This document shows positions 32,963-41,478 of a stretch of 45,201 nt of DNA, piece by piece. Origin of the DNA: Okeania sp. SIO2B3 (lineage in GTDB: Bacteria; Cyanobacteriota; Cyanobacteriia; Cyanobacteriales; Microcoleaceae); assembly GCF_010672525.1 (NCBI RefSeq), contig NZ_JAAHGH010000057.1:1-45201 (forward strand), read 5' to 3'. The first letter of the stretch is position 1. Each line of letters starts with the position of its first letter. Position numbers and translations under genes: made by a program. The notes under the pieces are model-generated. The model was not told where the DNA came from. It did no database searches and saw only the letters and a program-made list of their open reading frames with translations.

Positions 32963-33925
32963 ATGAATAGCGATGAATTAATCCAACGTTATCAAGCTGG
33001 AGAAAGAGATTTTTCTGGTGTGAAATTTGAATATCTGAAATTAAGCAATATTTCTCTAGAGGAAATTAATCTCAGTTCTGCCAACCTCGAAGGAGCAAAA
33101 TTGCAAAATGTGAATTTAGATAATGCTAATTTAAGTAATGCTCAGTTAGTTAGTACGGAAGTAGAAAATACTACTTTCAGAAATGCTAATCTCAGTCACG
33201 TTAACTTAGAAGGAATATCTTGGCAAAATCTAGATTTAACCAATGCAGATTTAACAGATACAAGTTATGACCATAGCACCATAGATGATTCCAATTTTAC
33301 TAATGCTAATTTAACTCAAATGGGGGGCTTTCAATCAACTTTTTATAGCTGTAATTTGACTGATGCAAATATTAGTCATGCTCAATTAAGCGAAGTCAAT
33401 TTTAATAGCTGTAACTTGAACAATGCCAATCTCAGTCACACAAGTTTTTATGATGTTTATATTCAGGGTTCAAATCTGAGTAATGCTGACCTCAGTCATG
33501 CTCAGATTAAAGCTCTGTCTGGTTGGAGTCAAGCTAACTATACTAATGTTAATTTTCAGAATGCTTGGTACTTAGATCCACAAAATATACCATCAGATAT
33601 CGACCCTAATGAAGCAGGATTAACGTTAATTACTCCTGGCTGCGACCTGAATGGCAAAGATTTAAGTAATATAGATTTATCCGAGCAAGAAATAAATTCT
33701 GCTAATTTTAATAATGCCAATTTAAGTGGTGCAAATTTGAGTGAGACAGACTTGAGCGATACAGATTTTACTAATGCTAATTTAGAGAATGCTGACTTAA
33801 GCTATGCAGATTTAACTAATGCCAATTTAACTAATGCCAATTTAGAAAATGCTAAGTTAGATGGAGTAATTTTTGATAATACAACCATGCCAGACGGTAG
33901 TATTAGAAGTGATGAAGAAGAATAA
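32963..33925 (+). CDS. Pentapeptide-repeat protein
   Basis: 320 residues. After a short helical start (MNSDELIQRYQAGERDFSGV) almost the whole chain is A(N/D)Lxx repeats, for example NLSSANLEGAKLQNVNLDNA and, at the end, LTNANLTNANLENAKL. The repeats form a right-handed quadrilateral beta helix. A linker without repeats (about residues 199-225, WYLDPQNIPSDIDPNEAGL) splits the helix into two blocks. No signal peptide or membrane segment is seen, so it is probably cytoplasmic. Cyanobacteria have dozens of such proteins, mostly without known function; some relatives mimic DNA and bind gyrase. GGAG lies about 9 bases before the ATG at 32963. Confidence 0.92.
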   Translation: MNSDELIQRYQAGERDFSGVKFEYLKLSNISLEEINLSSANLEGAKLQNVNLDNANLSNAQLVSTEVENTTFRNANLSHVNLEGISWQNLDLTNADLTDTSYDHSTIDDSNFTNANLTQMGGFQSTFYSCNLTDANISHAQLSEVNFNSCNLNNANLSHTSFYDVYIQGSNLSNADLSHAQIKALSGWSQANYTNVNFQNAWYLDPQNIPSDIDPNEAGLTLITPGCDLNGKDLSNIDLSEQEINSANFNNANLSGANLSETDLSDTDFTNANLENADLSYADLTNANLTNANLENAKLDGVIFDNTTMPDGSIRSDEEE

Positions 33926-34648
33926 CTAATGGGTAAGGGTAGGAGACAGGAGATAGGAGATAGGAGACAGGAGACAGGAGACAACCCACCCCTAACCCCT
34001 CCCAGGAGGGGAGAAATGGGAATTATAGAGGAGGTAGGAGGAAGAATAATCAAGGGATTATTCTGCGCAACTATGGGCCTAAAATGCTAATTTTTTGAAC
34101 CATTACGACCTAAAAGGTTAGACTTTTTTTAACTAAAAAATGCGCTCAACCTTTATTTATATGTCAATACTTTTAGATTTAATCAGCAAACCCTAATTAT
34201 CTGGAGATGATAGATAATATAAGTGAGGTATACCGACAGAAGAACAATATTCACTAGACATCGCTGAAAAAGAATCTAAAAAAGTTATCTTGTCTATATC
34301 ACGGGAAATAGTTGGTTAGGAAATAGACTGATGAGCGACTTTAGACAAGAAAATTTTTTTCCCACTGTTGTTTTTTGGTGCTATTATACCAAGCGTGAAA
34401 AAAGAATGTTACGAATAGTAAGAGCAATAAAAAGACTTTACAAGAAATGTGCCTTTGAAAAAAAAGATGATTTACACCCTAAAAAATGGTATGAAAGCCA
34501 TTCCCGTACGACTCCTGACTCCTGACTTCCCCTCCCAGGAGGGGAGGGGTTAGGGGTGGGTTGGGAGAGGCCCGCGGGTGCGTTGACTCCTAAGAAATAT
34601 CCTAGCTATTTGTAGCAAATATTTATCAAATTGGTATTACCTGCTATA
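33926..34648. other. Intergenic repeat block, no firm gene
   Basis: Starts with an AGGAGAC/AGGAGAT heptamer array (33941-33983) and a G-rich CCCAGGAGGGG copy. Then follows a full copy of the repeat unit ending TTTAATCAGCAAACCCTA (about 34010-34198), a second G-rich copy (34528-34563), and ATTTATCAAATTGGTA (34621-34636), the inverse of a motif near 16682. A 64-codon frame at 34331-34525 (MSDFRQENFFPTVVFWCYYT) has no family signature and no ribosome site. Confidence 0.5.
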
Positions 34649-34649
34649 G

Positions 34650-34900
34650 TTGACATCCTCCCCGGCCTAAAGGCGCGGGGATTCCTACTGAGCCGTAGCT
34701 CCTCGGTGGGTTGACGCTTTGCTTCGCATAGCTGTCGCTAACACAGGGTACTGCTTCCTTGGCGGTAGTCTAACGCTTTCCTCCACGTCCGTTTAGAGTT
34801 TCCGAGTGCCCCCCGGCAACTAAAAACACTGTAGCATATATTCCATTCACTTGCATGCTCAAATAAAAAGTCGCCCTACAAGGGCGAGGCTTTAAACCCA
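34650..34900 (-). mobile_element. Internally deleted IS200/IS605-family element (both ends, no transposase)
   Basis: Read on the minus strand, it starts with TTTAAAGCCTCGCCCTTGTA and GGGCGA (a left-end-like hairpin) and soon reaches GHSETLNGRGGKR, which resembles the extreme C-terminus of a TnpB. It then runs through GC-rich hairpins (CCACCGAGGAGCTACGGCTC, then ATCCCCGCGCCTTTAGGC and CGGGGAGGAT) to TGTCAA. This right-end pattern is common in cyanobacteria. The GC content stands out against the surroundings. Called as a PATE-like mini-element. Confidence 0.6.
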
Positions 34901-34920
34901 ATTTTTCGGTAAAAACCTAA

Positions 34921-34937
34921 TTTCTGGAGATGTCTAT
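34921..34937. mobile_element. Solo end of the IS630-like MITE family
   Basis: TTTCTGGAGATGTCTATT matches the right end of the element at 8385-8519 (TTTTTGGAGATGTCTATT). No left end is visible nearby; the IS605-like remnant sits directly upstream. Confidence 0.45.
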
Positions 34938-35021
34938 TGGTTTAATCTAGAAGAGGCGATCGCTTTAGTGTCAGATTGTAAATTTTAGTTCACAGGAAAA
35001 ATTGAATTCTATTAGGACTTA

Positions 35022-35180
35022 TATCATGTCCGGATAAGAGCGTGATAGAACTCCGTTCCGCTCACGCGACCAAAAAACTTTCTCCTTCTCCTGCTGTTTC
35101 TTCTTCTTTTTCCCCTCCTGGGAGGGGCTAGGGGTGGGTTGACTCCTGACTCCTGACTCCTGAGGACTCCATCGTTCCTC
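35022..35180. repeat. One-ended copy of the ATATCATGTCCGG repeat family
   Basis: Begins TATATCATGTCCGGATAAGA and continues with the CAAAAAACTTTCTCCTTCTC tract, the CCCCTCCTGGGAGGGGCTAG repeat and TGACTCC heptamers. About 105 bases (35071-35180) are nearly identical to 37721-37825. Unlike that copy it has no ACCGGACATGATAT at the other end. Confidence 0.6.
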
Positions 35181-35253
35181 ATGCGTAAGTCCTGTCTATT
35201 TAGATATAGGCAACAGAAATACTGCTTCATAAATTAGACCGTTATCCCAAAAT

Positions 35254-35748
35254 TTAAGTCAATGCTCCCATGAAAAAACTAGCTTCAGAAGTACATACAG
35301 TTTCAAAATTATCATCAGTAACTTGTCTTAAAGAGAATGTTACATCTGCAGCTCCAAAATTAGAGTTAATATCATAGGCAAAATATGCTTCAGATAAATC
35401 TAAAAATCCAGAAACAAAAGAAAATTCTTCGCTACTTGCAATTAATCCTAGGAAGTTGCCATTTATAAATACAGCTTCTGCAAATAATAAATCAGCGTTG
35501 CTATAGTCAACACTTAAAAAACTGAAGTCAAAGTTATCAAGTTTTATAAAGTCTATACCTCTGCCAGTTAATTTCGAGCCATTAAAACTGAAAGAACCGT
35601 AATAGTTATTCCCGGCAGCAGGTCCACGATGAGGAGATACCTCAAAATCGTATTTAATAGTATTTCTCTGATTGCTGTCATTAATAATGGCACAACCAGG
35701 GTTTAGACTTGCGCTGGTAGAGCTGAATTTGTGGTTTATATTAGCCAT
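35254..35748 (-). CDS. Hypothetical protein, beta-rich
   Basis: 164 residues, not assigned to a family. The sequence is rich in beta-strand patterns and Phe/Ser/Asn: YYGSFSFNGSKLTGRGIDFI, DNFDFSFLSVDYSNADLLFA, AEAVFINGNFLGLIASSEEF, and AADVTFSLRQVTDD. This recalls the sandwich part of some cyanobacterial PEP-CTERM-type hypothetical proteins, but there is neither an N-terminal signal peptide nor a C-terminal sorting motif. AGGAAA precedes ATG 35748 by about 8 bases, so translation from there is likely. It stands alone, with 615 bp of empty sequence upstream. Confidence is in the gene, not in a function. Confidence 0.7.
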   Translation of the reverse strand: MANINHKFSSTSASLNPGCAIINDSNQRNTIKYDFEVSPHRGPAAGNNYYGSFSFNGSKLTGRGIDFIKLDNFDFSFLSVDYSNADLLFAEAVFINGNFLGLIASSEEFSFVSGFLDLSEAYFAYDINSNFGAADVTFSLRQVTDDNFETVCTSEASFFMGALT

Positions 35749-36363
35749 TGTTATTTTTCCTGAGGTAATTGTTTAATTTGTTCAGAAATTTTACAGAATA
35801 ATGTTTCTCAGATTGATATTATCAAATCCGAAATTAATTTTAGTTAGGCGACATTTGTTTCTACCTAGTCAATATTCATATTTTTATTCATATTTTTATG
35901 ATAAACAATAAATTTTAATTTTGGATGAAATTTTCATTAAGATTTAGGTCAAATAGATAAAGTTTTTGTCAAGATTTTAAGTTATTTTTGTGAGTTTTAT
36001 GTGCATATTTACTGAGAGATAATGTTTTTTGTTATGATTCATTTTCTCCTTTAGTAGCTAAATTAAAAATAATTGCTATGCAGAGCTATTCGCGGCGTGA
36101 TTGTGTAGAAAATTTATTGGGACTTTAGGATTAGAAAATAAGAGAATAGTGGTCATAATTTCAGATTTTATTCTCTATTTTTGAATTTTTTACAAATTCT
36201 GTATTGATTACTACATTAAATGGTAGTCAAGATCAATTGGTAGATTTTGCTGATAAATTATATACTCTGTTTCAAGATGGAGAACAAATTTATTTAATTT
36301 ACGTCATTTGTAGTAAATAGTCATCTAATATTCATCTTATCTAAATTATAGGATCGTAAAATT
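35749..36363. other. AT-rich gap before the trypsin-TPR gene
   Basis: Mostly featureless AT-rich sequence that probably holds two divergent promoters. A short frame just before the next gene (about 36205-36320, LNGSQDQLVDFADKLYTLFQ then DGEQIYLIYVICSK) reads like the end of a lost coding region, but it is not recognised. Confidence 0.4.
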
Positions 36364-37590
36364 ATGATTTGGTCTCGTTTTAATTCTCTCAATAGTTATT
36401 TATTAGGTACTGCTACAGTAGCAGCAATTGTTATTAATATTTCGATGGCAGCAAATGCTAAAACGGCTCAAGAAGTAGCAGAAATTGCTATACCAATTAC
36501 AGTGCAAATCAATAGTAACTTAGGTGATGGGTCGGGTGTTATTATTGCTAAAAATGGTAATATTTATACTGTTCTCACTGTTAATCATGTAGTAGAAGAT
36601 TCTACTATTAAATATAGTATTAGAACCAATCTAGAAAAAGACTATTCAGTAATAGAGGTAGTCAGTTTACAGACAACTGATGAAGAACCAGATTTAGCCA
36701 TACTTAAATTTGAAGCTACAGAAACATATCCAGTGGCAACTTTAGGTAATTCTGAACAATCAGTTATTGGTTCCCAAATATATGTATTTGGTTATCCTGC
36801 TACTGGCGGTTTATTTAGCACTGAAAGAGCGTCAGAATTATCTCCAGGATTAGTAACCAGTCGCCCTAAAAGTCGTCCCGAAGGTTATACTTTGCGTTAT
36901 CAAGCTGTTACTTGGAGTGGGATGAGTGGGGGTCCAGTGTTTGATTCTGATGGTCGCGTTATTGGTATTCATGGACAAGGAGAATTTGGTTTTGCTCAAA
37001 CTAATTCTGGAGATGTAGCACCAATTAAAACAGGGTTTAATGCTGCGGTTCCTATTAATAGTTTTATCAGAAGATTATCTGATGCTGGTATTAATCCTTC
37101 AGACCTAGTTTTGGATGATACTCCTACCGTTAGCTCTCCTGTTTCAACAATTAATCCTCAGAGCGCTGAAGCTTTATATTTTAGAGGTATAAGTTATTTG
37201 GATCAAGGGGATGCTTGGGAGGCGATCGCTAATTTTAATCGTGCTTTAGAAAAGCAACCTAATAATACTCCAGAAATATATTTTAATATGGGTATTGCTC
37301 GGAGTTTGTTAGTTAATCCTCACGAAATAACACGAAATTCAAATCCAATTAAAGATTATACTAAAGCAATTGAAATTAATCCAGGCTATGCTGATGCCTA
37401 TTATAATCGTGCTCATGTTTTTTATCAAAATAGTCTTATTTATCAAAAAATGGCAGATATAGCCAGAGCAAATAAACAACTTCAAAAAGCAATAAAAGAC
37501 TTAGAAAAAGCAGCAGAACTTTATCAACAAGGCGGTAGAATTCAATCTTATCAAGACACTTTAAATTTTATTCAAAAATTAAGACGTTGA
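36364..37590 (+). CDS. Trypsin-like serine protease (S1C-type) with C-terminal TPRs
   Basis: 408 residues. The N-terminal LLGTATVAAIVINISMAANA is a signal peptide with an ANAK-type cleavage site, so the enzyme is probably periplasmic. The chymotrypsin-fold triad is visible: H75 in LTVNHVVED, D110 in EEPDLAILKF and S188 in TWSGMSGGPVFD. Unlike HtrA/Deg proteases there is no PDZ domain. From about residue 265 there are TPR helices: EALYFRGISYLDQGDAWEAI, then IYFNMGIARSL and YADAYYNRAHVFYQNS, ending in a helical tail. Trypsin-TPR proteins are common in cyanobacteria, with the TPRs probably selecting partners. Substrate unknown. Confidence 0.9.
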   Translation: MIWSRFNSLNSYLLGTATVAAIVINISMAANAKTAQEVAEIAIPITVQINSNLGDGSGVIIAKNGNIYTVLTVNHVVEDSTIKYSIRTNLEKDYSVIEVVSLQTTDEEPDLAILKFEATETYPVATLGNSEQSVIGSQIYVFGYPATGGLFSTERASELSPGLVTSRPKSRPEGYTLRYQAVTWSGMSGGPVFDSDGRVIGIHGQGEFGFAQTNSGDVAPIKTGFNAAVPINSFIRRLSDAGINPSDLVLDDTPTVSSPVSTINPQSAEALYFRGISYLDQGDAWEAIANFNRALEKQPNNTPEIYFNMGIARSLLVNPHEITRNSNPIKDYTKAIEINPGYADAYYNRAHVFYQNSLIYQKMADIARANKQLQKAIKDLEKAAELYQQGGRIQSYQDTLNFIQKLRR

Positions 37591-37693
37591 GGGTCGATCG
37601 GTAAGGAAATTGGTAGTGGTAATGATCAAGGGAGGTAAGCATTTCCTGCGGAATGCTGCGCAAACAGCAGTCAGCTATCAGCTATGAGTTATT
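37591..37693. repeat. Solo GTAAGCATT-family end
   Basis: GTAAGCATTTCCTGCGGAAT (37635-37654), then GCTGCGCAAACAG and TCAGCTATCAGC blocks, with no right-hand partner before the next element begins at 37694. Confidence 0.55.
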
Positions 37694-37856
37694 AATATCA
37701 TGTCCAGATAATTAGTGATAAAAAAACTTTCTCCTTCTCCTCCTGTTTCTTCTTCTTTTTCCCCTCCTGGGAGGGGCTAGGGGTGGGTTGACTCCTGACT
37801 CCTGACTCCTGAGGACTCCGTCGTTTATTTATAACTGTTCAACCGGACATGATATT
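37694..37856. mobile_element. 163-bp inverted-repeat element with AATATCATGTCC ends
   Basis: Perfect 12-bp terminal inverted repeats AATATCATGTCC (37694-37705) and GGACATGATATT (37845-37856). The interior is the CTTTCTCCTTCT tract, a G-rich CCTCCTGGGAGGGG repeat, and TGACTCC heptamers. The right end overlaps the stop codon of the next gene. Single ATATCATGTCCGG-type ends occur near 5625, 11413, 13143, 16664 and 35024. No clear target duplication was seen. Confidence 0.65.
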
Positions 37857-38829
37857 ATTGCATAAGTTCTCTAATTTGACGTTGATGCTTGGCTTTAAGA
37901 GATTTAATTGTTGCTTGAAGCTCAGTATCATATTTTTGTTTTAATTCCTTGAGTTTTTGCTGAAGCTGATTTTGATGTTGAGTAGTCATAGTTCCTATTG
38001 TTTCTAACATAGATTCTTGATGAATTTCTTCTAATTCTTTGATTTTAATTTGTAGCCGACTTTGATACTTTGTTTCTAAAGATTTAATAGTTTTCCTAAG
38101 TTTTTGTTCGTGAGACTTCTTTAAGTTAACAATTTTTTGTTGATGTTTGTCTTCTAAATAACTGGTAATATCTTGAATTTTTTGCTGATGAGTTTCTGAT
38201 AACTCTTGAAATCTCTTGTGATATTTGACTTGCCAAAAATTGTTGATTTTTTGTTTCTTGAGTCGATGTTCTTGCTCTAAATCTACTATCTGATGAGAAT
38301 ATTTATCTGTCAATTCTCGAATTTTTTCTTGTGATTTAGCTTCAGCCGATTCTAAATTTTGTATCTGTTCTTCTCGTATTAATTTAATTTGCTCTTGCAG
38401 TTCTTTGTTTTGTCTATGTAATTGTTTTTCATAGTTGACTTTTTCTCTCAATTTTTTCTGATATTCTACTTCAAAAGCTTGAATTTCTTCTTGTTTTTTT
38501 TGTTGATAATCTACCTCTAATTTTTTAATTTCATTTTGATATTCTATATGAGCAAGAGCAATATTTTCTTGTACTTCTTCTAAGCTATGTCTGAGTTGTT
38601 TTTCAAGTTCTTCTTTTTGTTTAATTCTCTCTTGATAATCTATATTTAATAATTTAATTTCTTCTTGTTGTGCTTGCTGAAGGTCATAGATTTGTTCATG
38701 GGTTTCTCGTAACTGTTTTTCATAACTTTTCACTTGTTTTTTTAACCGCTTTTCAAATAGCCAGTAAGCACAACCTATCCCTAGCATTACACTGACAATT
38801 GTAACTACTATAAATGATGTTATAAGCAT
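37855..38829 (-). CDS. Membrane-anchored long coiled-coil protein
   Basis: 324 residues from ATG 38829; an in-frame GTG five codons earlier is an alternative start. One N-terminal TM helix (LITSFIVVTIVSVMLGIGCA, with YWLF after it) is followed by about 290 residues of uninterrupted coiled coil rich in Gln, Glu and Lys, built on QKxxELxxKYQxxL-type heptads (for example QQEEIKLLNIDYQERIKQKE). No catalytic domain is present. Such proteins act as spacers or scaffolds at the membrane; functions in cell shape or division are possible but not shown. Low complexity makes homology searches unreliable. The stop codon overlaps the end of the element at 37694-37856. Confidence 0.75.
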   Translation of the reverse strand: MLITSFIVVTIVSVMLGIGCAYWLFEKRLKKQVKSYEKQLRETHEQIYDLQQAQQEEIKLLNIDYQERIKQKEELEKQLRHSLEEVQENIALAHIEYQNEIKKLEVDYQQKKQEEIQAFEVEYQKKLREKVNYEKQLHRQNKELQEQIKLIREEQIQNLESAEAKSQEKIRELTDKYSHQIVDLEQEHRLKKQKINNFWQVKYHKRFQELSETHQQKIQDITSYLEDKHQQKIVNLKKSHEQKLRKTIKSLETKYQSRLQIKIKELEEIHQESMLETIGTMTTQHQNQLQQKLKELKQKYDTELQATIKSLKAKHQRQIRELMQ

Positions 38830-38875
38830 AATTTTAACTACCACTTAGTTTCTCTTACGAGTACCTATAAATGAC

Positions 38876-39013
38876 GTAAGCATTCAGCTATTAGCATTTC
38901 CCACGGAATGCTCCGCAAACATAATTTTGAATTATCCTTCTAGGATAATAAATTAATAGCTGATAGCTGAATGCTGACTGCTGTTTGCGCAGCATTCCGC
39001 AGGAAATGCTTAC
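38876..39013. mobile_element. 138-bp MITE of the GTAAGCATT family
   Basis: Ends GTAAGCATTCAGC (from 38876) and GGAAATGCTTAC (39002-39013). The flanks TAAATGAC (38868-38875) and CAAATGAC (39014-39021) are an 8-bp duplication with one mismatch, so this copy is older. The module ACGGAATGCTCCGCAAAC and, inverted, GCGCAGCATTCCGCAGGAAA lie inside the two ends. It sits between the divergent coiled-coil and acylphosphatase genes. Confidence 0.78.
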
Positions 39014-39096
39014 CAAATGACACTCCAAGAAACTGAATTTATGTTGAGTTTCATAGTACCATAAAGTATAGATATTTTATATATAATCAATACAAA

Positions 39097-39399
39097 ATGA
39101 TAATGGAAAGCCAGTCAACATCTTTCACTCCTACTCGTGCTCATGTTTTTATTTCTGGAAAAGTTCAGGGAGTCGGTTATCGCTTCTCCACATTAGAAAT
39201 GGCAGTTAATATAAATGTCAGTGGTTGGGTGAAAAATCTACCTGATGGAAAAGTAGAAGCTGTTTTTGAGGGTAGTAATCAAGCGGTGGAAAAAATTATT
39301 AACTGGTGTTATAGAGGTCCTAAATCAGCTATTGTCAATGATGTGACTATCAAATATGAGCAACCCGAAGGACTTCAAAGTTTTGAAATTTACCGTTAA
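39097..39399 (+). CDS. acyP: Acylphosphatase
   Basis: 100 residues, the normal size for this enzyme plus a short N-terminal tail; ATG 39103 is an equally good start. ISGKVQGVGYRF gives the phosphate-binding loop with the catalytic Arg (R29), and VSGWVKNLPDGKVEAVFEG the catalytic Asn (N47). The GPKSAIVNDVTIKYEQ segment and the end FEIYR are as expected. It hydrolyses acyl-phosphates such as acetyl or carbamoyl phosphate in the cytoplasm. No linked gene; a mini-element sits 83 bp upstream. Confidence 0.95.
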   Translation: MIMESQSTSFTPTRAHVFISGKVQGVGYRFSTLEMAVNINVSGWVKNLPDGKVEAVFEGSNQAVEKIINWCYRGPKSAIVNDVTIKYEQPEGLQSFEIYR

Positions 39400-39976
39400 C
39401 TAGCTATCAGCATTTTCCGTACCGGAATGCTCTGCAAACAGCATTTCAGCATTTCCTACGGAATGCTCCGCAAACAGCATTCAGCGCGCTAAAAGCTTGG
39501 ATTTAAATTTCCGACTTCTAGCTTGTTGCTGATACCAATTCCCATCCATTAATGCTATGCTTAGGTAACACTTCAGCTATTAAGTAATTAACAGAGGTAG
39601 AATAACTTTTTTGCTAATTAGTAGCTCAGTTAATATTAATTAGGGTTTGCGTATGGAAAGTCTTTTTGTTAAGGTAGGGAGTAGGGACCCACCCCTAACT
39701 CCTCCCAGGAGGAGAAAAAGGGAGTAGGGAGTAGTTAAGAGTTACGAGAAATGGGAGTTATAGAGAAGGTAGTCGTTCATTAATAGCAAGAGTGATTTTT
39801 TTGCCATAGCCACCCTAAAATGCCCTCCTTTTTGAGCATCAATGGCTGAAAACCAGGTACTTTTTTTAAGCTAAAAAATGCTAATACCTTTATCTGTCAA
39901 TGCTTTGAGATTTAATCAGCAAGCTCTAATTATTAATAATTAATAATTAATTGTTGAACACTCCCCTACTCAAGAA
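39400..39976. repeat. Intergenic repeats: degenerate MITE modules and a 290-bp inverted-end unit
   Basis: 39405-39490 holds two degenerate GTAAGCATT-family modules (ACCGGAATGCTCTGC, ACGGAATGCTCCGC). 39642-39927 starts AGGGTTTGC and ends GCAAGCTCT, imperfect inverted ends flanked by AATT on both sides. This is the most complete copy of the TTTAATCAGCAAGC repeat unit also seen at 12330-12532 and 34010-34198. The TTATTAATAATTAATAAT tail (39931-39948) is shared with about 1231-1253. Confidence 0.5.
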
Positions 39977-41143
39977 CTAGCTACGCGATCGCACAAACTT
40001 ATCCAACCTTCCCATCCCTTTTTCTATAGTTGCTAAGTCAGTAGCATAAGATATCCTAATATGGTCATCTGCACCGAAAGCAATACCAGGAATAACAGCA
40101 ACATTTTGCTCCGCTAATAAAGCACTACAAAATTCTAGGGAACTGCTAGAAATTTTACTAATATTGACAAACATATAGAAAGCTCCTTCAGGCTTACTAC
40201 AAGTAACTCCTGGTATAGCATTCAGTAAATCATAAATCACCTCCCGACGTTTAGCAAAAGCTTGACGCATTTTTTCCACACAGTCTTGAGATGACTCCAA
40301 TGCAGCGATCGCTCCATACTGAGCAAAAGTACAAACATTTGAGGTACTATGACTTTGAATTTTGGCTGTAGCGTTAATCAATTCTACAGGTGCGGCCAAA
40401 TATCCTATGCGCCAACCCGTCATAGAGTAAGCTTTAGCAAATCCACTACTAATAATAGTATTGTTCAAAACATCTGAGCTGACTGCCCCAATACTGAGAT
40501 GTTGAATATCATCATAAATAATCTTCTCATAAATTTCATCAGAAACTACTAAGATATCTTTTTCTACTATTACTTCTGCTAATGCTTTAACTTCTGCTGG
40601 ACTATAAACCATCCCAGTTGGATTAGAAGGAGAATTAAGAACGAATAATTTTGTTTTGCTAGTAATAGCTTGGCGTAGTTGCTCTGGTGTAACTTTGTAA
40701 TTTGTCTGAGCATCAGTAGGCAAAATTACTGGCTCTCCACCCATAAGTTTGACCATTTCTGGATAACTTAACCAGTAGGGTGCAGGAATAATTACTTCAT
40801 CTCCAGGTTCAATCAGTGCCATCATCAGATTAAATAGAGAATGTTTCCCCCCATTAGTGACAATAATATTCTCTGCTTTGTAGTTTAGGCCATTTTCTCT
40901 AGATAACTTTTGGGCGATCGCTTCTCTGAGTTTAGGTTCTCCCACCGCTGGGCCATATTTAGTCTTACCAGCATCCAGCGCTTTTTGGGCTGCTGCTTTG
41001 ATATGCTCCGGGGTATCAAAGTCAGGTTCCCCGGCACTAAAACTACATACATCTATTCCCTCAGCTTGCATTGCTTTAGCTTTAGCTGAGATAACTAAGG
41101 TTAGGGAAGGTGGTACTTTGCCGACTCTTGCTGCCAGTTTCAT
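39977..41143 (-). CDS. aspC: Pyridoxal-phosphate aminotransferase, aspartate aminotransferase type (class I, subgroup Ib/gamma)
   Basis: 388 residues, full length. PLP contacts are clear: N174 in [12 protein letters not shown]202 and Y205 in [10 protein letters not shown], and the Schiff-base Lys K237 in [29 protein letters not shown] and [16 protein letters not shown] at the N-terminus and HIRISYATD with its substrate-carboxylate Arg near the C-terminus fit the Ib aspartate/prephenate aminotransferases found in cyanobacteria and thermophiles. It would interconvert aspartate and oxaloacetate with 2-oxoglutarate, perhaps also prephenate to arogenate. It is transcribed alone, towards acyP. The gene symbol reflects function, not close kinship to the enterobacterial aspC. 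Confidence 0.9.
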   Translation of the reverse strand: MKLAARVGKVPPSLTLVISAKAKAMQAEGIDVCSFSAGEPDFDTPEHIKAAAQKALDAGKTKYGPAVGEPKLREAIAQKLSRENGLNYKAENIIVTNGGKHSLFNLMMALIEPGDEVIIPAPYWLSYPEMVKLMGGEPVILPTDAQTNYKVTPEQLRQAITSKTKLFVLNSPSNPTGMVYSPAEVKALAEVIVEKDILVVSDEIYEKIIYDDIQHLSIGAVSSDVLNNTIISSGFAKAYSMTGWRIGYLAAPVELINATAKIQSHSTSNVCTFAQYGAIAALESSQDCVEKMRQAFAKRREVIYDLLNAIPGVTCSKPEGAFYMFVNISKISSSSLEFCSALLAEQNVAVIPGIAFGADDHIRISYATDLATIEKGMGRLDKFVRSRS

Positions 41144-41478
41144 TTTTTACTTTTTTTGAGCTAGTCAATCTTTCATTTTATATTGGACAGGTCATTAGGT
41201 TCAATCTAAACTATTGGGAAATAATTACATTCAAACTTATCAATTTATAGCGCTAGGGAATAGGGAACAGAGAACAGGGAATAGCTATAAAAGGGTTTTA
41301 GAGGATATCTGAAAAGTTTTTTGATACTGAATTTTGCCCCCCGAGCAAGCCAACTTTGGGGGGAACAAGAGTCAATTTGCTTTTAAAAGTCCCCCAATTT
41401 TGGGGGATGCGCGGGGGCTTGGATGTAGCAAATGGGACTCCTCATGAACCTTTATTTCCCTTCTGCCTTCTGCCTTCT
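41144..41478. other. Gap with G-rich inverted repeats
   Basis: Contains a GGGAACAGAGAACAGGGAAT tract (about 41261-41282) and facing C-rich and G-rich blocks (GCCCCCCGAGCAAGCC, TTTGGGGGGAAC, CCCCCAATTTTGGGGG, GCGGGGGCTTGG; 41335-41422) that could fold as one hairpin. The end (CTTCTGCCTTCTGCCTTCTT) is another heptamer run. No gene seen. Confidence 0.5.

Noticed and set aside
34331-34525. 64-codon frame starting MSDFRQENFF
   Set aside because: No family signature, no ribosome site, ends inside a TGACTCC repeat; kept only as a note in the gap entry.
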